A stretch of DNA of 64,000 nucleotides from Membranipora membranacea (lineage: Eukaryota; Bryozoa; Gymnolaemata; Cheilostomatida; Membraniporidae). Of the stretch, positions 25,062-38,100 are shown in pieces. Position 1 is the first letter of the stretch; every line of letters begins with the position of its first letter. A program made the translations under genes and the position numbers. The notes under the pieces were generated by a model. The model searched no databases, was not told the origin of the DNA, and saw only the letters and a list, made by a program, of their open reading frames with translations. Location of the stretch: contig OU612071.1 in the NCBI GenBank assembly GCA_914767715.1, positions 17,418,948 to 17,482,947 on the forward strand. Reading direction: 5' to 3'.

Positions 25062-26170
25062 TGCCAGATAGCTAACGAATATAGATTACAGGAATGGTCT
25101 TAAATGTGCTCATAATAATGTTATCAAAAGACTAAACTACTATAAAGTTTTGTAATCAGCTCAGCACGGAGTGAGCGTAAGATGAATAACAATTCAGCAT
25201 GCTGCTAAATTTTGTATAAGTCAGCAAAATGTTAATATGATAGATAGATGGAAATATTGATCTACTAATATAGTTATGATTGTGGAAATAAATGTTACAA
25301 CATAGCTTATGACAATGGTAGTTTTTACCATGAAGATAAACAATCATAGAACTGATCCATTGCCTGAGAAATAGATATTAAAGTAAAATGTGATAATGCG
25401 ATAAATATTGGTGAGTCACACATAATCACCATGATATAAATATGCACTAGTTAAAAATAATGATACTCTACTATTGGAGTGATAAGCACTATGTACATCA
25501 CAATGTCGACTCTGATGACATTGTGTTTGCAGGTTGCAGATCGGCAGTATGCACCAGCAGGATTAGTCCATGTATCTCAAAAACCTGTGAAAAATTATAT
25601 TGTATATGTAGGATTGAGGTGGGAAAATAAGCGGACATTCCAGTTAACAGATATATCCAACTACAAATTTCAAAGTTGATACCACAATGATCAGCAAAAA
25701 AAATTCATGATACATATAATGTAGGAGTAACACCATACCTAGATTAAAATATCAGGACATTGAATGCTTGCTGCTCTTCTGCACACGACGAATCAAGGCA
25801 ATGTGTGAAAGGTGTTGAACATTTAAACGAGAAGGCATTTTACACTACCCAAACCAGCAATCATCATCTGACAACATTTACTCATGTAAGATCTTGCAAG
25901 GTAAATTGCATTGTGTTTTTCTCCGGAGAGGTATTTAATGTGAGTCAAACGCTGATGATTGAGAGCAATAAACTACCATATTGCGGAGGAACGAATTATT
26001 AATGCTATATCTAGTTAACCTGAAAATATCCTGCACCTCAAGAGAATATGCACATTACTACAATGCTTTAAGATGAGTCAACTATGTTGATGAACAGTTA
26101 GTAAAATAAATGAACAGTATTCCTTGAAGATTTAAAAGATAGCACTCTTAAATTTCCACTCACCAATCCC

Positions 26171-29100
26171 TTAAAGCTGGTTTGGATTCTGTACATTATT
26201 TTCTACTCTGAAGCGCCTCTGTGTGCTTACTGGTTTCTCATAGCCTGCATACTTTTCTACTACCTTAACATCTGTGGGTAGAAATAAGAAAAGTGTATCA
26301 GTATGCTTAAGATGATTAAAAGGCCTTTGTTTATATTCTTCATTACATTTATTAACCACCTCCAATGTCTACTCTGAGTTTGCCAAAACAGAACACATGT
26401 TTCTTAGTTGATTGTGGAAGCCTAAACTTTTTATCCGAACACTTGGGGAATATTGTTATTTCCCTTAAAGGGCAACCAAGGTTTCGCAGCAATGCATTAA
26501 TGGGTATGAAATAATGTGCTAGGCATCATCAGCTTTGTGCATTACGCGATGCAAAACTCAAAGTAGTTGCTGACTCTAAGCTGGGTAACACTTCAGTTTA
26601 GGGGAGGTTCCAAGACTTTGCTGTAATAATTAAAGAGCACAGGCTAAATAATAACAGGAACAGGAAACTGCTATGTGGTATTCTCTTTTAGCTGAGTTTG
26701 AGCGCCTGATGGAAAAAATGTTTCACAAGAATTCTGGCTGAATAATCATCCGAATTATATTTTGTCTGTTTCCCCATGCAGAAGGTGCAATCTGCTATTA
26801 ATCAATGGCCATCAATGAGAAGTTGTTTGAAACCTTGGTTGCCCTTTAAAGGGCAACCAAGGTTTCGCAGCAATGCATTAATGGGTAGGAAATAATGTGC
26901 TCGGCAGCATCGGCTTCGTGCATTACGCGATGCAAAACTCAAAGTAGTTGCTGACTCTAAGCTGGGTAACACTTCAGTTTAGGGGAGGTTCCAGGACTTT
27001 GCTATAATAATTATAGAGCACAGGCTAAATAATAACAGGAACAGGAAACTGCTATGTGGTATTCTCTTTTAGCTGAGTTTGAGTGCCTGATGGAAGAAAT
27101 GTTTCACAAGAATTCTGGCTGAATAATCATCCGAATTATATTTTGTCTTTTTCCCCATGCAGAAGGTGCAATCTGCTATTAATCAATGGCCATCAATGAG
27201 AAGTTGTTTGAAACCTTGGTTGCCCTTTAATTAGGACTGCCTACTGCTCTGATAATACACCATTCAAAGTATTAATAAGTTGAGTATAGTCACTGACCAG
27301 GATCCCAGACGAGTTTAGTTGTTCTCTCATTCTCAGATGGTAGCTGCTGATTAGCCTCAGTGATGGTCTCAGCTGGAATGTCTGTTCTCATGTTGACTCT
27401 AGGATACAGGTATAGCTTCCTGCCGTGTGTGAACGTGTTCATAGTAATGGAGTTCTGTCCATATTGAGGGTTACTTATGCGCTTACTAAGAGCTTCCCGG
27501 GTACTTTTTATACTGGACTCTCTTGTTTGTTCCTGGATCTATAATGTCAAAGAGCTCAACACCACATTGTTGATGGACATTCTCATATAACAATTGTTGA
27601 TGTTCTGAGCAGTGTGAATTCCAATTTAAATTTAATGCCATTTAGATATAGCTCTTCTCAGTGGATGAATGAAAATCCGTGATTACTGTGTTCAAGTCAT
27701 GGGGACTGGGTGTAGCTTACTACTGTAATTCCTCACCTATAACTCGCGTATCAAAGCACAGCTTTTAAAGCCAGGCTGAATAGCTCAGTGTGTAAAGTGC
27801 CTGCCTAGTAATCACTGTTTATTAGGAATGTTGCGGGTTTGAATCCCAAACAAGGCCAGATTTTTTTTGACATGGGTGCTTTATAACTGGAGCATTTTTA
27901 CTTTTCCCAAGGGGGGTGTCTTATAAGTGAGGAATTACGGTATATACAGAGTTTGACTTTTGACCTTGAGCTGGACAAGCCAATCAAAAGCCCGGTGAAT
28001 TGAAAATGTGACACTGTTGCCTAGTAGCTAATCAAAACAACTTGCAGTGAAAGGAACATAAATCAGGGACACGCTGCCTGAGCTGACTGGACTAGTGGAC
28101 TGACTAGCTAGCTAGCTAGAACATTTTTGCTATACATATTCCTGAACAGACTTTGTAAAATTGTAAGATACTCCGACAATTTGTGTTGTTGGCAGTTTTC
28201 CGGTTTTATTCAGACACAATATACATGACCCTAGCAGCAAGCTGCCAGGTAAAATCCAAATTGCGACTACTCCATTCAAAATGCCGCTAGCAACTGATCT
28301 TTATAAAAAATTCTACTTTACATTACAGAAAGATTTTGCAGGATTTAATTAAGGATGCTCATTCAAGGATGGTACATGACGGTAGCAATAACCCTCAAAA
28401 CCCTCAAAACAGGAGATTGGGCTTCCTAATTAAGCATGATGATGATGATATAAAGAGTTATTTAGGAAGTTATCAAGTAGCATAATCTGTAATGCACGGC
28501 AAGCGGAGATTCACTTAAAGTACACTGCACAGTAATGTTGAACAACCAACCGCCAATGGTGGATAATGTGGCATACAGGTACAGGGGTACCTGTATGTCA
28601 CAGAATCTCAAATCAAAGCTTGTCACTCTTGTAGAATCTCAAATCAAAGCTTGTCACTCTTGTAGAATCTCAAATCAAAGCTTGTCACTCTTGTAGAATC
28701 TCAAATCAAAGCTCGTCACTCTTGTAGAATCTCAAATCAAAGCTTGTCACCCTTGTAGAATCTCAAATCAAAACTGGTCACTCTTGTAGAATCTCAAATC
28801 AAAGCTCGTCACTCTTGTAGAATCTCAAATCAGAACTCGTCACTCTTGTAGAATCTCAAGTCAAAGCTATTATTTGTTTGTTCATGTTATATACATGTAT
28901 AAACACATAGCATAGTTTGTACATGGGCCCTCACAGTTTTCTATCAAGAAGAGACTGCTTAAAGCGCAGAATAATTAGTTTCCCTAATCGGTACCGCTCT
29001 GCTTTCCGTTCAATACATACGAACACTAAGCAGGGTTTGGGCTATATATATAATCGTCTTGTCTTGTTTGTTTACCGTAATCTTCTACTGCTATTGAGTT

Positions 29101-32100
29101 GTTTTCTGAAAGTACCCAACAGCTCAGTGAGCTATTGAAATACCTCTCTGATTGCACTATTTAGCTACCGATATGCAAAAATTTCCGTGGTGGGAGCTTA
29201 AGCACCCCTCCCACACCCTCCCCGCCACGCCTACTGCATGTGAATAGGGCTGCGCCCGATCATTATGCTCATCTCTAAAAAGTCAGTTTGTGAAATTTTT
29301 TAGAATATACGCCCCTGGCTCTTCTCATACAGAGAAGGAGAGAATGTTGAAAAGAGGAAACAAGATTGTACTCACTATTTCACCAAGTCTCACTAAGTCC
29401 TTCCTACCAGCTAGTTTGTAAAAGGCTGAGACAAGAATCCTGATAAACGGAGAACCCACCTTTGGGTCTCTAAATGAGCAATTTCCTGTAAGCAAAGAAC
29501 AACATTCAAGCTGATTGTGTTGAAATAGTTGTATGACCAGTAGCTAGAGCATATCACATTTTGAATGTGTAAGACAATGCAAAGTAAAAGCTTGGTTAAC
29601 TATGTCTTCGAGTATATGTGAACTGATGGCAATGTGACAGCAGTAGTACTGTCTTATGGGGGGAGGGGGGGGGGTCTGAAACTTCTCACAAAACATCTTA
29701 ATAGCACACACAAACATAGCAATGATGGATAAATACATAATTTTGATTTGACACATTCATTTGGTAGGTGATAAATGAATGGCGCTAAAGCTGACGTCCA
29801 TACACTGCTCACACTTCACCTGCAATAAGGTCATCAAGGTGCCTATCACTGTAGGTAGAAAAAATGTATATATATTAGAAACAGACCGTCAAAGCTTGGT
29901 TTCATGACAAGAAGATCATCAGTAGTGAGATGAGCAGTAGCTGCTTCCTCATTAGAATGAATGGGATCCTGATTTGGCTGAAAATCTCCAGTTGCTATAC
30001 AAGATAATGAAGATTAATTAGTAAAAAGTAAAGGAATTGGAATGAGAACAGAGTGCTGAAAATAAAAAAGAAACAATAAATTTGATTATCCCAAACAAAA
30101 TCATGAATGAAGTTTTAAATGACACTATAGAGAAACTGATGCTGTTAAAAGATGAGGTCATGAATATGGTCAAGTAATTTTCTACCGGCAGTTTAGACTA
30201 GTGGGACAAACGTCACTTGACAGCCCTGTTTCCTAATGTAAAAACTATTTTCAGATCACTCTACTGGTTCGAATTTCTGTTTATGATCCTCAAAATATTA
30301 CATGATTTTGTAGGGTCACTCTGCTGGGGTAGGTTGACATCCGATGGTTGTTCACTGCTACTTGATAATCGTGGAACCGTAGTAGGAGGTTCTGTGTCCG
30401 ACTCTGTTGAAGAATCTGAGTGCGGAGGGCAGGGGTGTACAGATTGAACATCGTCATTAGCAGGTTGATCCTTTTTCAATGTACATCCAGAAGAATGCAC
30501 ACTGTTCGCACTACCATCTAGCTGCTCCCTCTCGGCTTGAAACAGGGAATGACTATCATTCATGGGAGGCTTGAGTAGGAGAGCATATCAGGAGTTCCAT
30601 GTATTGATTTATCCTCAAAAACTTATAAATGACTAATTCTCAATAAAGATTGCATTGCCAAGTGTGCAGTATGTTCTGAAACGAAAATTGACTGAATTTG
30701 TACAATGTTACTGAATGCATAATTTATACTTTCTTACCTCCACTACATGCCTGTGAAATAACAAGCTTTGGTTTTCCAGCCATAGAAGGGAAACTTCTTG
30801 AGGAAAGAAGATGTTTGTAAATGTCTCGTAGCCTGATCACAATTCCATCACTACCAGCTATTGTGCCGTTACCTCCATGACTCATGATGACAAGAGCAAA
30901 CATCCCGAATGATCTGTGAAGTGATGCTTTGGTCTTTGTATCTACTAACTGTGTCTCTTTGTAAATTGTTTCAACAATATCCTACAATGAATTATCAAAA
31001 CGAAATTTTGAGTGAAAGTCATTAGATTAATTTTTCATGAAGATAACTTTTTAGACTTAATAATAGGTGCAATGAATGGTATTTTGCTTCAATGAGTTCA
31101 TGAAAGTGTCCCATATCGTTACATACCACCCTACCCTCCTCAAAAGGCCGCACATGTAAAGCATCTGTTTGAAGCTACAAAGCATTCTAATGATATGACA
31201 GGAATATCAATGTTCAATACCTGAGCGGTCCAGTCTCTGTCTCTCCCAATGCTGAATCCACTGATGATGAATCCGAACTTTCGAAACATTCTCTCTATAT
31301 TGTCATAATCATATTCAGAGCCTACTCTCTCCTTCAACTTTCCAGAAACACATCTGTTGTTGATGATGAGCACCCGTCCTCTTATTTCTGTCATCCTGTA
31401 ATCCTATAATTCAGAAAGAAAGCAACAACAGATTGTTTGTGCCAGTATCAAGGCATGGGCGTGTATGATGACCTCAAAAGGAGCATATTCTCAAATTGTT
31501 CACAAAATATTCTTTGATTTTTCACTTATTCACATCGGTTTTTGTTTACTTTTTCAACTTTGTACTCAGGCTGGAGAGCTTGTTGAGGTCTCGGATCCAG
31601 TTCAATGATACTCTTATATGTGTTAAGAGCATCCATGATTTCATCTCCTTCAGTTGGCTTGAACTTTCTGACATAGGACATGTAATTGTCCCGTTCGTCT
31701 GTATTCATGACTGTGCCTGGTAAAGGTTAGAACATAGTTGTAACAATACTGTCATATTGTAGGCTGGAAAAGGACTCACTCAGAATCGCTACAGCTGGAG
31801 ATAGACATGGGTGAAGAAGTGCCAAAGTAAGAGATCCGCAATCAAACTTTATTCATAGCAGTGTAAGTATTAGAAAAATTGAACTGTGTTTTGTTGGCAA
31901 AGTTGGCACAATTATGCCATATCGTTGTTTTAAGTCAAATGAGTGCTATCTTGTCAACAGCATGTGTCATGGTGTGGTCTATTTATATGCATATTGTTCA
32001 GATGAGATAGATGCCCTGAGTTTTGACTTTAGCTTGGATAGGTTGGTATTTCTGTGTGAGACAATTGATTTTATATGATTGTTTATAGAATAAAAGGAAG

Positions 32101-35100
32101 GGGCCTAATGCATGTTGAAAGAATAAAATATAAAACACTTTTTCAACACCTTGAATTCGGCAACCATAAGTCTTACTGAAGAGTTAAAACATAATAATGT
32201 AACCTGTCAATAATATACTCACATGGATGAACAAGACAGTTTGGAATACCCTCCTGATGCGGATGATGTTGTTGACAGGGCACAGCTTTTCCAATCTTCT
32301 TACATAGATATACAGGGTCGGTGTCTATGTGTGGATGTAGCTGATCTGTAAGCGTGCAGTGTGCACATTGCACTTCGTATGTGATCTGTGCTGCCTTCCA
32401 TACTTGCTTTACTTCCTTGTCCAGCTGCTCAACCGTTTCAAGCAAGATCCCCCAGCATGTCTCAATAGCCTCAGCATCTGCTTCAACTCTCAGTAGAATC
32501 CTCTGATCTTCTACTTGATGACACATATGTACATGTATCTGCATTTTGCCGTTTGTGAGTTTTGCAGACGAACCGTTGCCATAAATGTATAGCTGGTCTT
32601 CTGATTGGTTGCTCCCTTTCTTGAATTGATTCATAAAACTCACAGTGAGTTGGTTGTATGTGTACCTTGGGACAGAGAGTCCAGTGAAGATCATAGATAA
32701 TTGCAAACTAATATCATTCTTTGCAATAGATGCACTGCGAGGCGGCATGAAACATGGAATTGCGTACGTATCTATCTTATTTTCCTTGGTCGGTCCGTAT
32801 ATGAGCTGGAATTTCTTCAGAAGGGAAACTGCAACGGATGCAGGGACTGGCTTGTCATTTGTCCCAGTTGGTGATAAAAGACGATGGAGATCATGTTCTG
32901 TGATGATACCTTTGGACCATTCGCCGTTCCAGTTACATTCACTGGCTTTGTGATTGAACAACTTATTGATGACCTCTGTGACTTTTGGCATGTTGTGATA
33001 TATTTCATCTTCAAAGCCTTCAGACTCTATCTTTCTTTCTCCATCCTTGTCTGTCACAGCCTTATGGTACCATAAGATATCCCCGCTGCGCTTCATGTAT
33101 TTTAGAATTGCATCTAGCCTAGCAGACTTGTGTGGACCGGATTGGAGGTCGCTGTACCGTAATATTGGTTCCTTATTTTCACGGATTTTCCTGATTTCAT
33201 CCATCCAGGTGTTTGGAATCGTGGAAACATGCGATGCTAGCCTCTTGTACAGAGTACGCTCTAAAGGTGTGAAAATGCTCACATAACTCGATGGTGACTC
33301 TGGGTATCCTATTTCATGAATGTCTTCATTTGCAAAGAGCTTTGTGTCAGGCTCGCGCAAAATGTCAATATCGGATGCGATGTCATTATCGAGGAGGAGA
33401 TCCTCTTTAAGTTCCTCGATGGTTTGCAGGAGCGTTTTCCGTAATCTTTTGAAGTTGACCTTCTCCGATTCAGATTTCTGATATTGATCCCGGTGTGTAA
33501 GAACCAAAATAGGTCGCCCAAGATGTGTGCAACTTAGATACAGATGTGCTATCCAGTCGAAGACGATTCTTCTAGTTGCCTCACGGCGTCCCCACTTCCT
33601 AGCTTCATTCTCAAAGTCTTTGATATTGACCACCACAACAGGAGTGCAGTCATCTCTAAATGTCAGCTGGTATGAATACTGGTATACCTCGTCTCCTCCA
33701 AAATCAATAGCTTTCACTGAAAGGGGATCATCACCTTCACATCCCACTGAAATTTCAACAAATTCAAACACGCTGGTTGTTTGGTCGTCAGTCGCAGCTG
33801 CTGTCCTATCAGTTTTCGAAAATTTCTTGTTCCGAATACTTTTGATCACACTGGATTTTCCAGCCATACTCCGTCCGATGAAGGCCAATGTCGAAACAAC
33901 TAAGTTTTCTTCACCTAATGCCAGATCTGAGTAATACTGCTTTATGTCAGTAATTTCACCTTGGGATATCGCATATGGGGGCTCAACGATGTTTATGCAG
34001 TCGCTACAGTCCAGTGTTTTGAGAGGTGACTTGTTAAGACAACGATTTAGCCTTTTCAGTGTTCTGTTTCCTTGAAGATGTAGGTATTCGAGCTTAGGAA
34101 AGTCGTTTATCCAAGAGGGAATCTCTGTAATATTGTTCTCCGCCAATCTAAGGGTCTCGAGATGACGGAGACACTGTAACCTGAAACAAATACCATGGTC
34201 AGGACAAGTCGAATTTGTAAGGTGTGCTACATCAATATTATCTTGGTTAAGTCATAGCAAGCTTGTAAACACTATCAAACGGCCCGTCGAAGCATGCATG
34301 TAGCATGATGATGTGAAATAATAGCTAATTACTTTTGGTATTTGGTATCTTAATTCAGATACCTGATGAGAAGGTATCTGAGGCAGGGTGGCAGTTGATA
34401 ATGCTACCAAGCTTTTGCAAATAGCTGTTGTTGTCTTAACATGGGGAGGGAAATCAAGTCTTAAGCAGTTTTCAAAAGAAGAAGGTACAACACCCCTATT
34501 TGACCAATGATGGGCCTGTTGAACCACCGCTCGAAGAAAAATAAATTATAAATTTGATCAAAAACAAGATAGGAAAGATGTATTATTGCATTGGTGAGCT
34601 GTATAATACTATAGAAATATTTTCAAATGTGTAAGGAACTGAAATTCGAAAATTAAAATGATCTAAAATATTTAGCATAATGCATTTAAAGCCTGCGATG
34701 GTGTCCATGTTGGCAGTAGAAAAGTGCAGTAAAAAAGGGTGAAATTTCAATTGGTGCTCTTTCCAGGGCTGTAAAAAAGTTAGCAATCCGCAGGATTTGA
34801 CAGAAGTGATATATATTTAAAATACAGGTTTTGGGCTACATTTTGGGTGGTTATTTATGGTGAGTATGAGTAGCAGGCCTTTGGAGCTAGCAAGACAGCA
34901 TGATTCATATATAACACAATGGGGAAATAAATAGAGGTGTTGTACTGAATATTAGATGTTGTTGTGCGTCCGAACGGTGAAGTAGGTGTTTGATGTCGGC
35001 AAGAAGAGTAGGATAAAGTAGGATGTCTGTCTAATAATTAGCTTGTTCAAATCAAGGTACTGCATGAACCATGTCATGCTGTTCTCTCTGTTGTCTTTTT

Positions 35101-38100
35101 TCCTGCTGGCCAGCCTCGCTGCTCACAAAAGTATACAGTTTGAAGTAGGTCAGTCGTGGTAAGTCCAACAAATTTCAGCTGTCCTGTGTTTGTGAGCTGT
35201 TTGTAGGCAAAGAAATTCACCTATTCAGTTGTGTTGGTGAGTCCGGAGTTCTGTTACTACCAATGGTAGTATTAGTGCTGGGTTTTTCTTTTCAATTAGT
35301 AGTCCTCTCTAAATCCAATGCACTTTTCTTGATTTTATTTGTCTATAGGATAATTTTATAATGTGCTCTGAAATTATGTGGAGCAGGGTGACCCTCCACG
35401 CTGTCTGTCTGCCGAGCATCACCTGTTAGCTCACCCTGACAACTACCCATGGCCGATAGCTGCCTTGAATAGAATATTCAATACTGGTAGCACACTCCTT
35501 TTAGATTGGTGGAAACCTTTTTATTGGTTACTTTGTCATAAATATATGCTCTGAAGATGTCCATGATGAAAGACTCTGTTTGTCTACCTGCATCTATGTT
35601 TTTGCTAATGTCAGCTGCGAACACTACTAACTGCTTCTTATCTTATCTGTATTTAGTTGAGTTTGTGCTTGGAAGGAAAGTGCTCTCTAGTTTTCAGCAT
35701 AGTCTGTTGTGAGCCTGGTAGATCGTGTATGCCCAACCTGTTCAGAATTTACCCACTTTTATTTAGGGATCATACCCATTAGCCACACCACGTTCTCAGA
35801 AATTTTTGATGTTAGATAGATATTGGGGAATTTCCATTCCTGCATTAGAGCAAGAATTGGTCTTTTTTATAATGATATAGCTAGGATTCCAAAAGTGAAA
35901 GAATACTGAAGACAATGTAAACCTTGTATTTTTATTTGCACAAGACGGGAAAACATTTTCAACTTTTTTCTGTTTATAGGGTGCAGTGGGCCAAACCACA
36001 TGACCATTTTGCCAGCAGTCTCTCAGTACTCTCGGGACACATGGTCGGGGCCAGCAGCTTGCAGAGGGCTATTGCTTCAGCTATTTTAGTATGTTTGATT
36101 CATGCTTTGGAAAAGACAAAAACTAATTGCATGTTGGGTTGGAGCTCTTTCTTTGGAGTAGATGATATGTTTGTGTTCATCTCTTAATGTAAGCGTATTT
36201 GAGATTATGTTTGATCTTCAATGTTTAACGTAGCCAAACGTACAAATGTAACAAAGTGCCCAGATCTGACTTCCTTAGTTTCCTTGTCTTCAGTGAATAG
36301 GTTGCCACATATTTTGCTCCCTTTAGCCAATAGAAGATCATTATGGTACTTTCAGGAATGTACTTTATCACTTTGACGATGCCGAACGTTTGGTAAATGA
36401 GGTATAATGCATCAGATGAAAATTTGGTGACAATATGGGTTTGATACCGCAACGCTCAAGTCACTGTGCCAGTGCTCTACCAATTGCTCTAAGAGATCAA
36501 GTGATGATAGTAAGCCTTAGCAATAAATGGAGATGGAGATGGAGGCCAGCCCAAAGCCTACTGTCAAGAAATAATAATGACAATAATAACGTATGACCTG
36601 CCATTGGTTTTTTACTCCAACCAATCTGATCCAACAAATAAGCTAACAAATAGGTAAACCATGTGCTGGTTCTGTTTAGCCAATGCAAGGTCATAATGTT
36701 CTTTTCTGGAAATCGCTTGATTGACCGTGTCATTTCCTACCTTTTGATGAATATGAGATCATGCATAAGGTGAAAGTTTGGTGTTCTGAGTGGGTTGTGA
36801 GCAACGACTTAATCAATAAACAGATCAAGGCCAGTCAAAAGGTACTTTCAGGACAGCACCATATAACCTGGCATTGGCTATCTTACATGACACAACCAAT
36901 TAGAGCCAACACATAGGCTAGTGAATATGTTGTGGTGATTGAATCATGAATTTTCCTGAAAAGGAGTTTTGGGAATGAATGGTTTCTTCTTTCATCTTTT
37001 AAACTTCCTTTGATCGTGCTATCTCAATTTTTGGCAATGTCTGTCAGCTTCGAATAGACCGAGCTATTCATGACTGGTCCCATCACTTGGGAAGAAAACA
37101 TTCATGGCTCCTCATAGAAGGGTTTGACCTAGGTCTGAAATTAGTCTGGTGTTGGTATGATCCCTTTACCAGGTAACCTAGATTTTGATATGCTCCCCAA
37201 GCAGCCATAGTGCACCAGTAGAAAGCAGATTACCCAAAGTGCTAGGATTCTTTTTCTTGGTTTCACAGCAGTCTCCAAGTAGGCTATGCCATACTCTCTT
37301 ACACCCATGATCACCTAAGTCCTGCTCACTTGGTTAGGTACATTGGCAGCTTTGGGCTTGGATTGCTCCGTATAATTTGATTAAATATCTCTCAAAATGG
37401 TACACACATTTACGTACCCTTCAGGAAGCGCTGAAAGTCCACAATTTGACAGGTTCATCTCTTTTAACTGCAGTCGAGCCTTAAGATTCTCAGCAAGTTT
37501 GCTATCATTAGTCAACCAATTCCCACTGATGTCTAGACTTTCAAGATCTGGCAGCTGTAGGCTAGGGAGACAAAAATACTCTAATTGATGTTTTGATTAT
37601 ATGACACAACCAATTAGAGCCGACACATAGGCTAGTGAATATGTTGTGGTGACCAGTAGAAAGAGTATTACCCAAAGTGCTAGGATTCTTGTAGTTGGTT
37701 TGACAGCAGTCTCCAAGTAGGCTATGCCATACTCTCTTACACCCATGATCACCTAAGTCCTGCTCACTTGGTTAGGTACATTGGCAGCTTTGGGCTTGGA
37801 TTGCTCCGTATTCTGTGGACCCCCTGACCTTAACAAGCAGTGGGAGGATGGGTTAGAGAACTTGGCAGTGAGAGTGAGAACAATCATGTCGAAAAACAGC
37901 AATATTTTCAACCAGAGCAGCAAGACCAGAGCTAGACTGCAATGTTGGCCAATGAGCAGGAGAAATACAATATTGATGTAGCTGCACCGTCATATGAGAC
38001 CTGACATGCTTGATATGGATATGCAAGTGCCTAGCGAGAAAGCTTTTCTACTCGCAGCTGAAGATCTGAGACTGTGAAAGCTGATGAAAATTACCTACCC

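Larger units (their letters stand above)
27660..29319. mobile_element. 1.66-kb insertion specific to copy 2
   Basis: Copy 1 reads straight through TAGCTCTTCTCATACAGAG at 17,129-17,147; in copy 2 GCTCTTCTCA occurs at both edges of extra DNA, giving an apparent direct repeat. Inside are a 222-bp MITE with a tRNA-like core, a 31-bp minisatellite and a short GC-rich stretch near 29,200. No gene is supported. Confidence 0.8.
26171..29994 (-). other. Caspase p10 cassette contiguous with p20
   Basis: Four exons (29994-29887, 29485-29376, 27538-27298, 26271-26171). Exon 1 is identical in protein to copy 1 and includes ATAHLTTDDLLVMKPSFDG. Exon 2 has the S1-pocket Arg in CSFRDPKVGSPFIRIL. Exon 3 ends the small subunit with TMNTFTHGRKLYLYP and runs on into TDIPAETITEANQQLPSENE. 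Exon 4 encodes a 33-residue tail ending in NPNQL. Its last two introns have been enlarged by insertions that copy 1 lacks. Confidence 0.8.
22314..30281. repeat. Segmental duplication, large block, copy 2
   Basis: Paralogue of 12,058-18,262. It contains the caspase p10 cassette that is contiguous with the p20 exons. The right-hand boundary at about 30,281 is only some 20 bp from the donor of the linker exon (30,302). It is longer than copy 1 because of insertions at 26,469-27,226 and about 27,660-29,319. Confidence 0.9.

Noticed and set aside
27773-27858. Functional tRNA gene
   Set aside because: A and B boxes are present but the arms do not pair as a cloverleaf, and the sequence sits inside a MITE. 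The same applies to 20,891-20,965, 10,515-10,605 and 36,420-36,490.
28602-28870. CRISPR array
   Set aside because: Units are contiguous with no unique spacers, and the window is eukaryotic.
32645-33934. Plus-strand ORFs over the Roc-COR exon
   Set aside because: Shadow frames of the 1,958-bp minus-strand coding exon.
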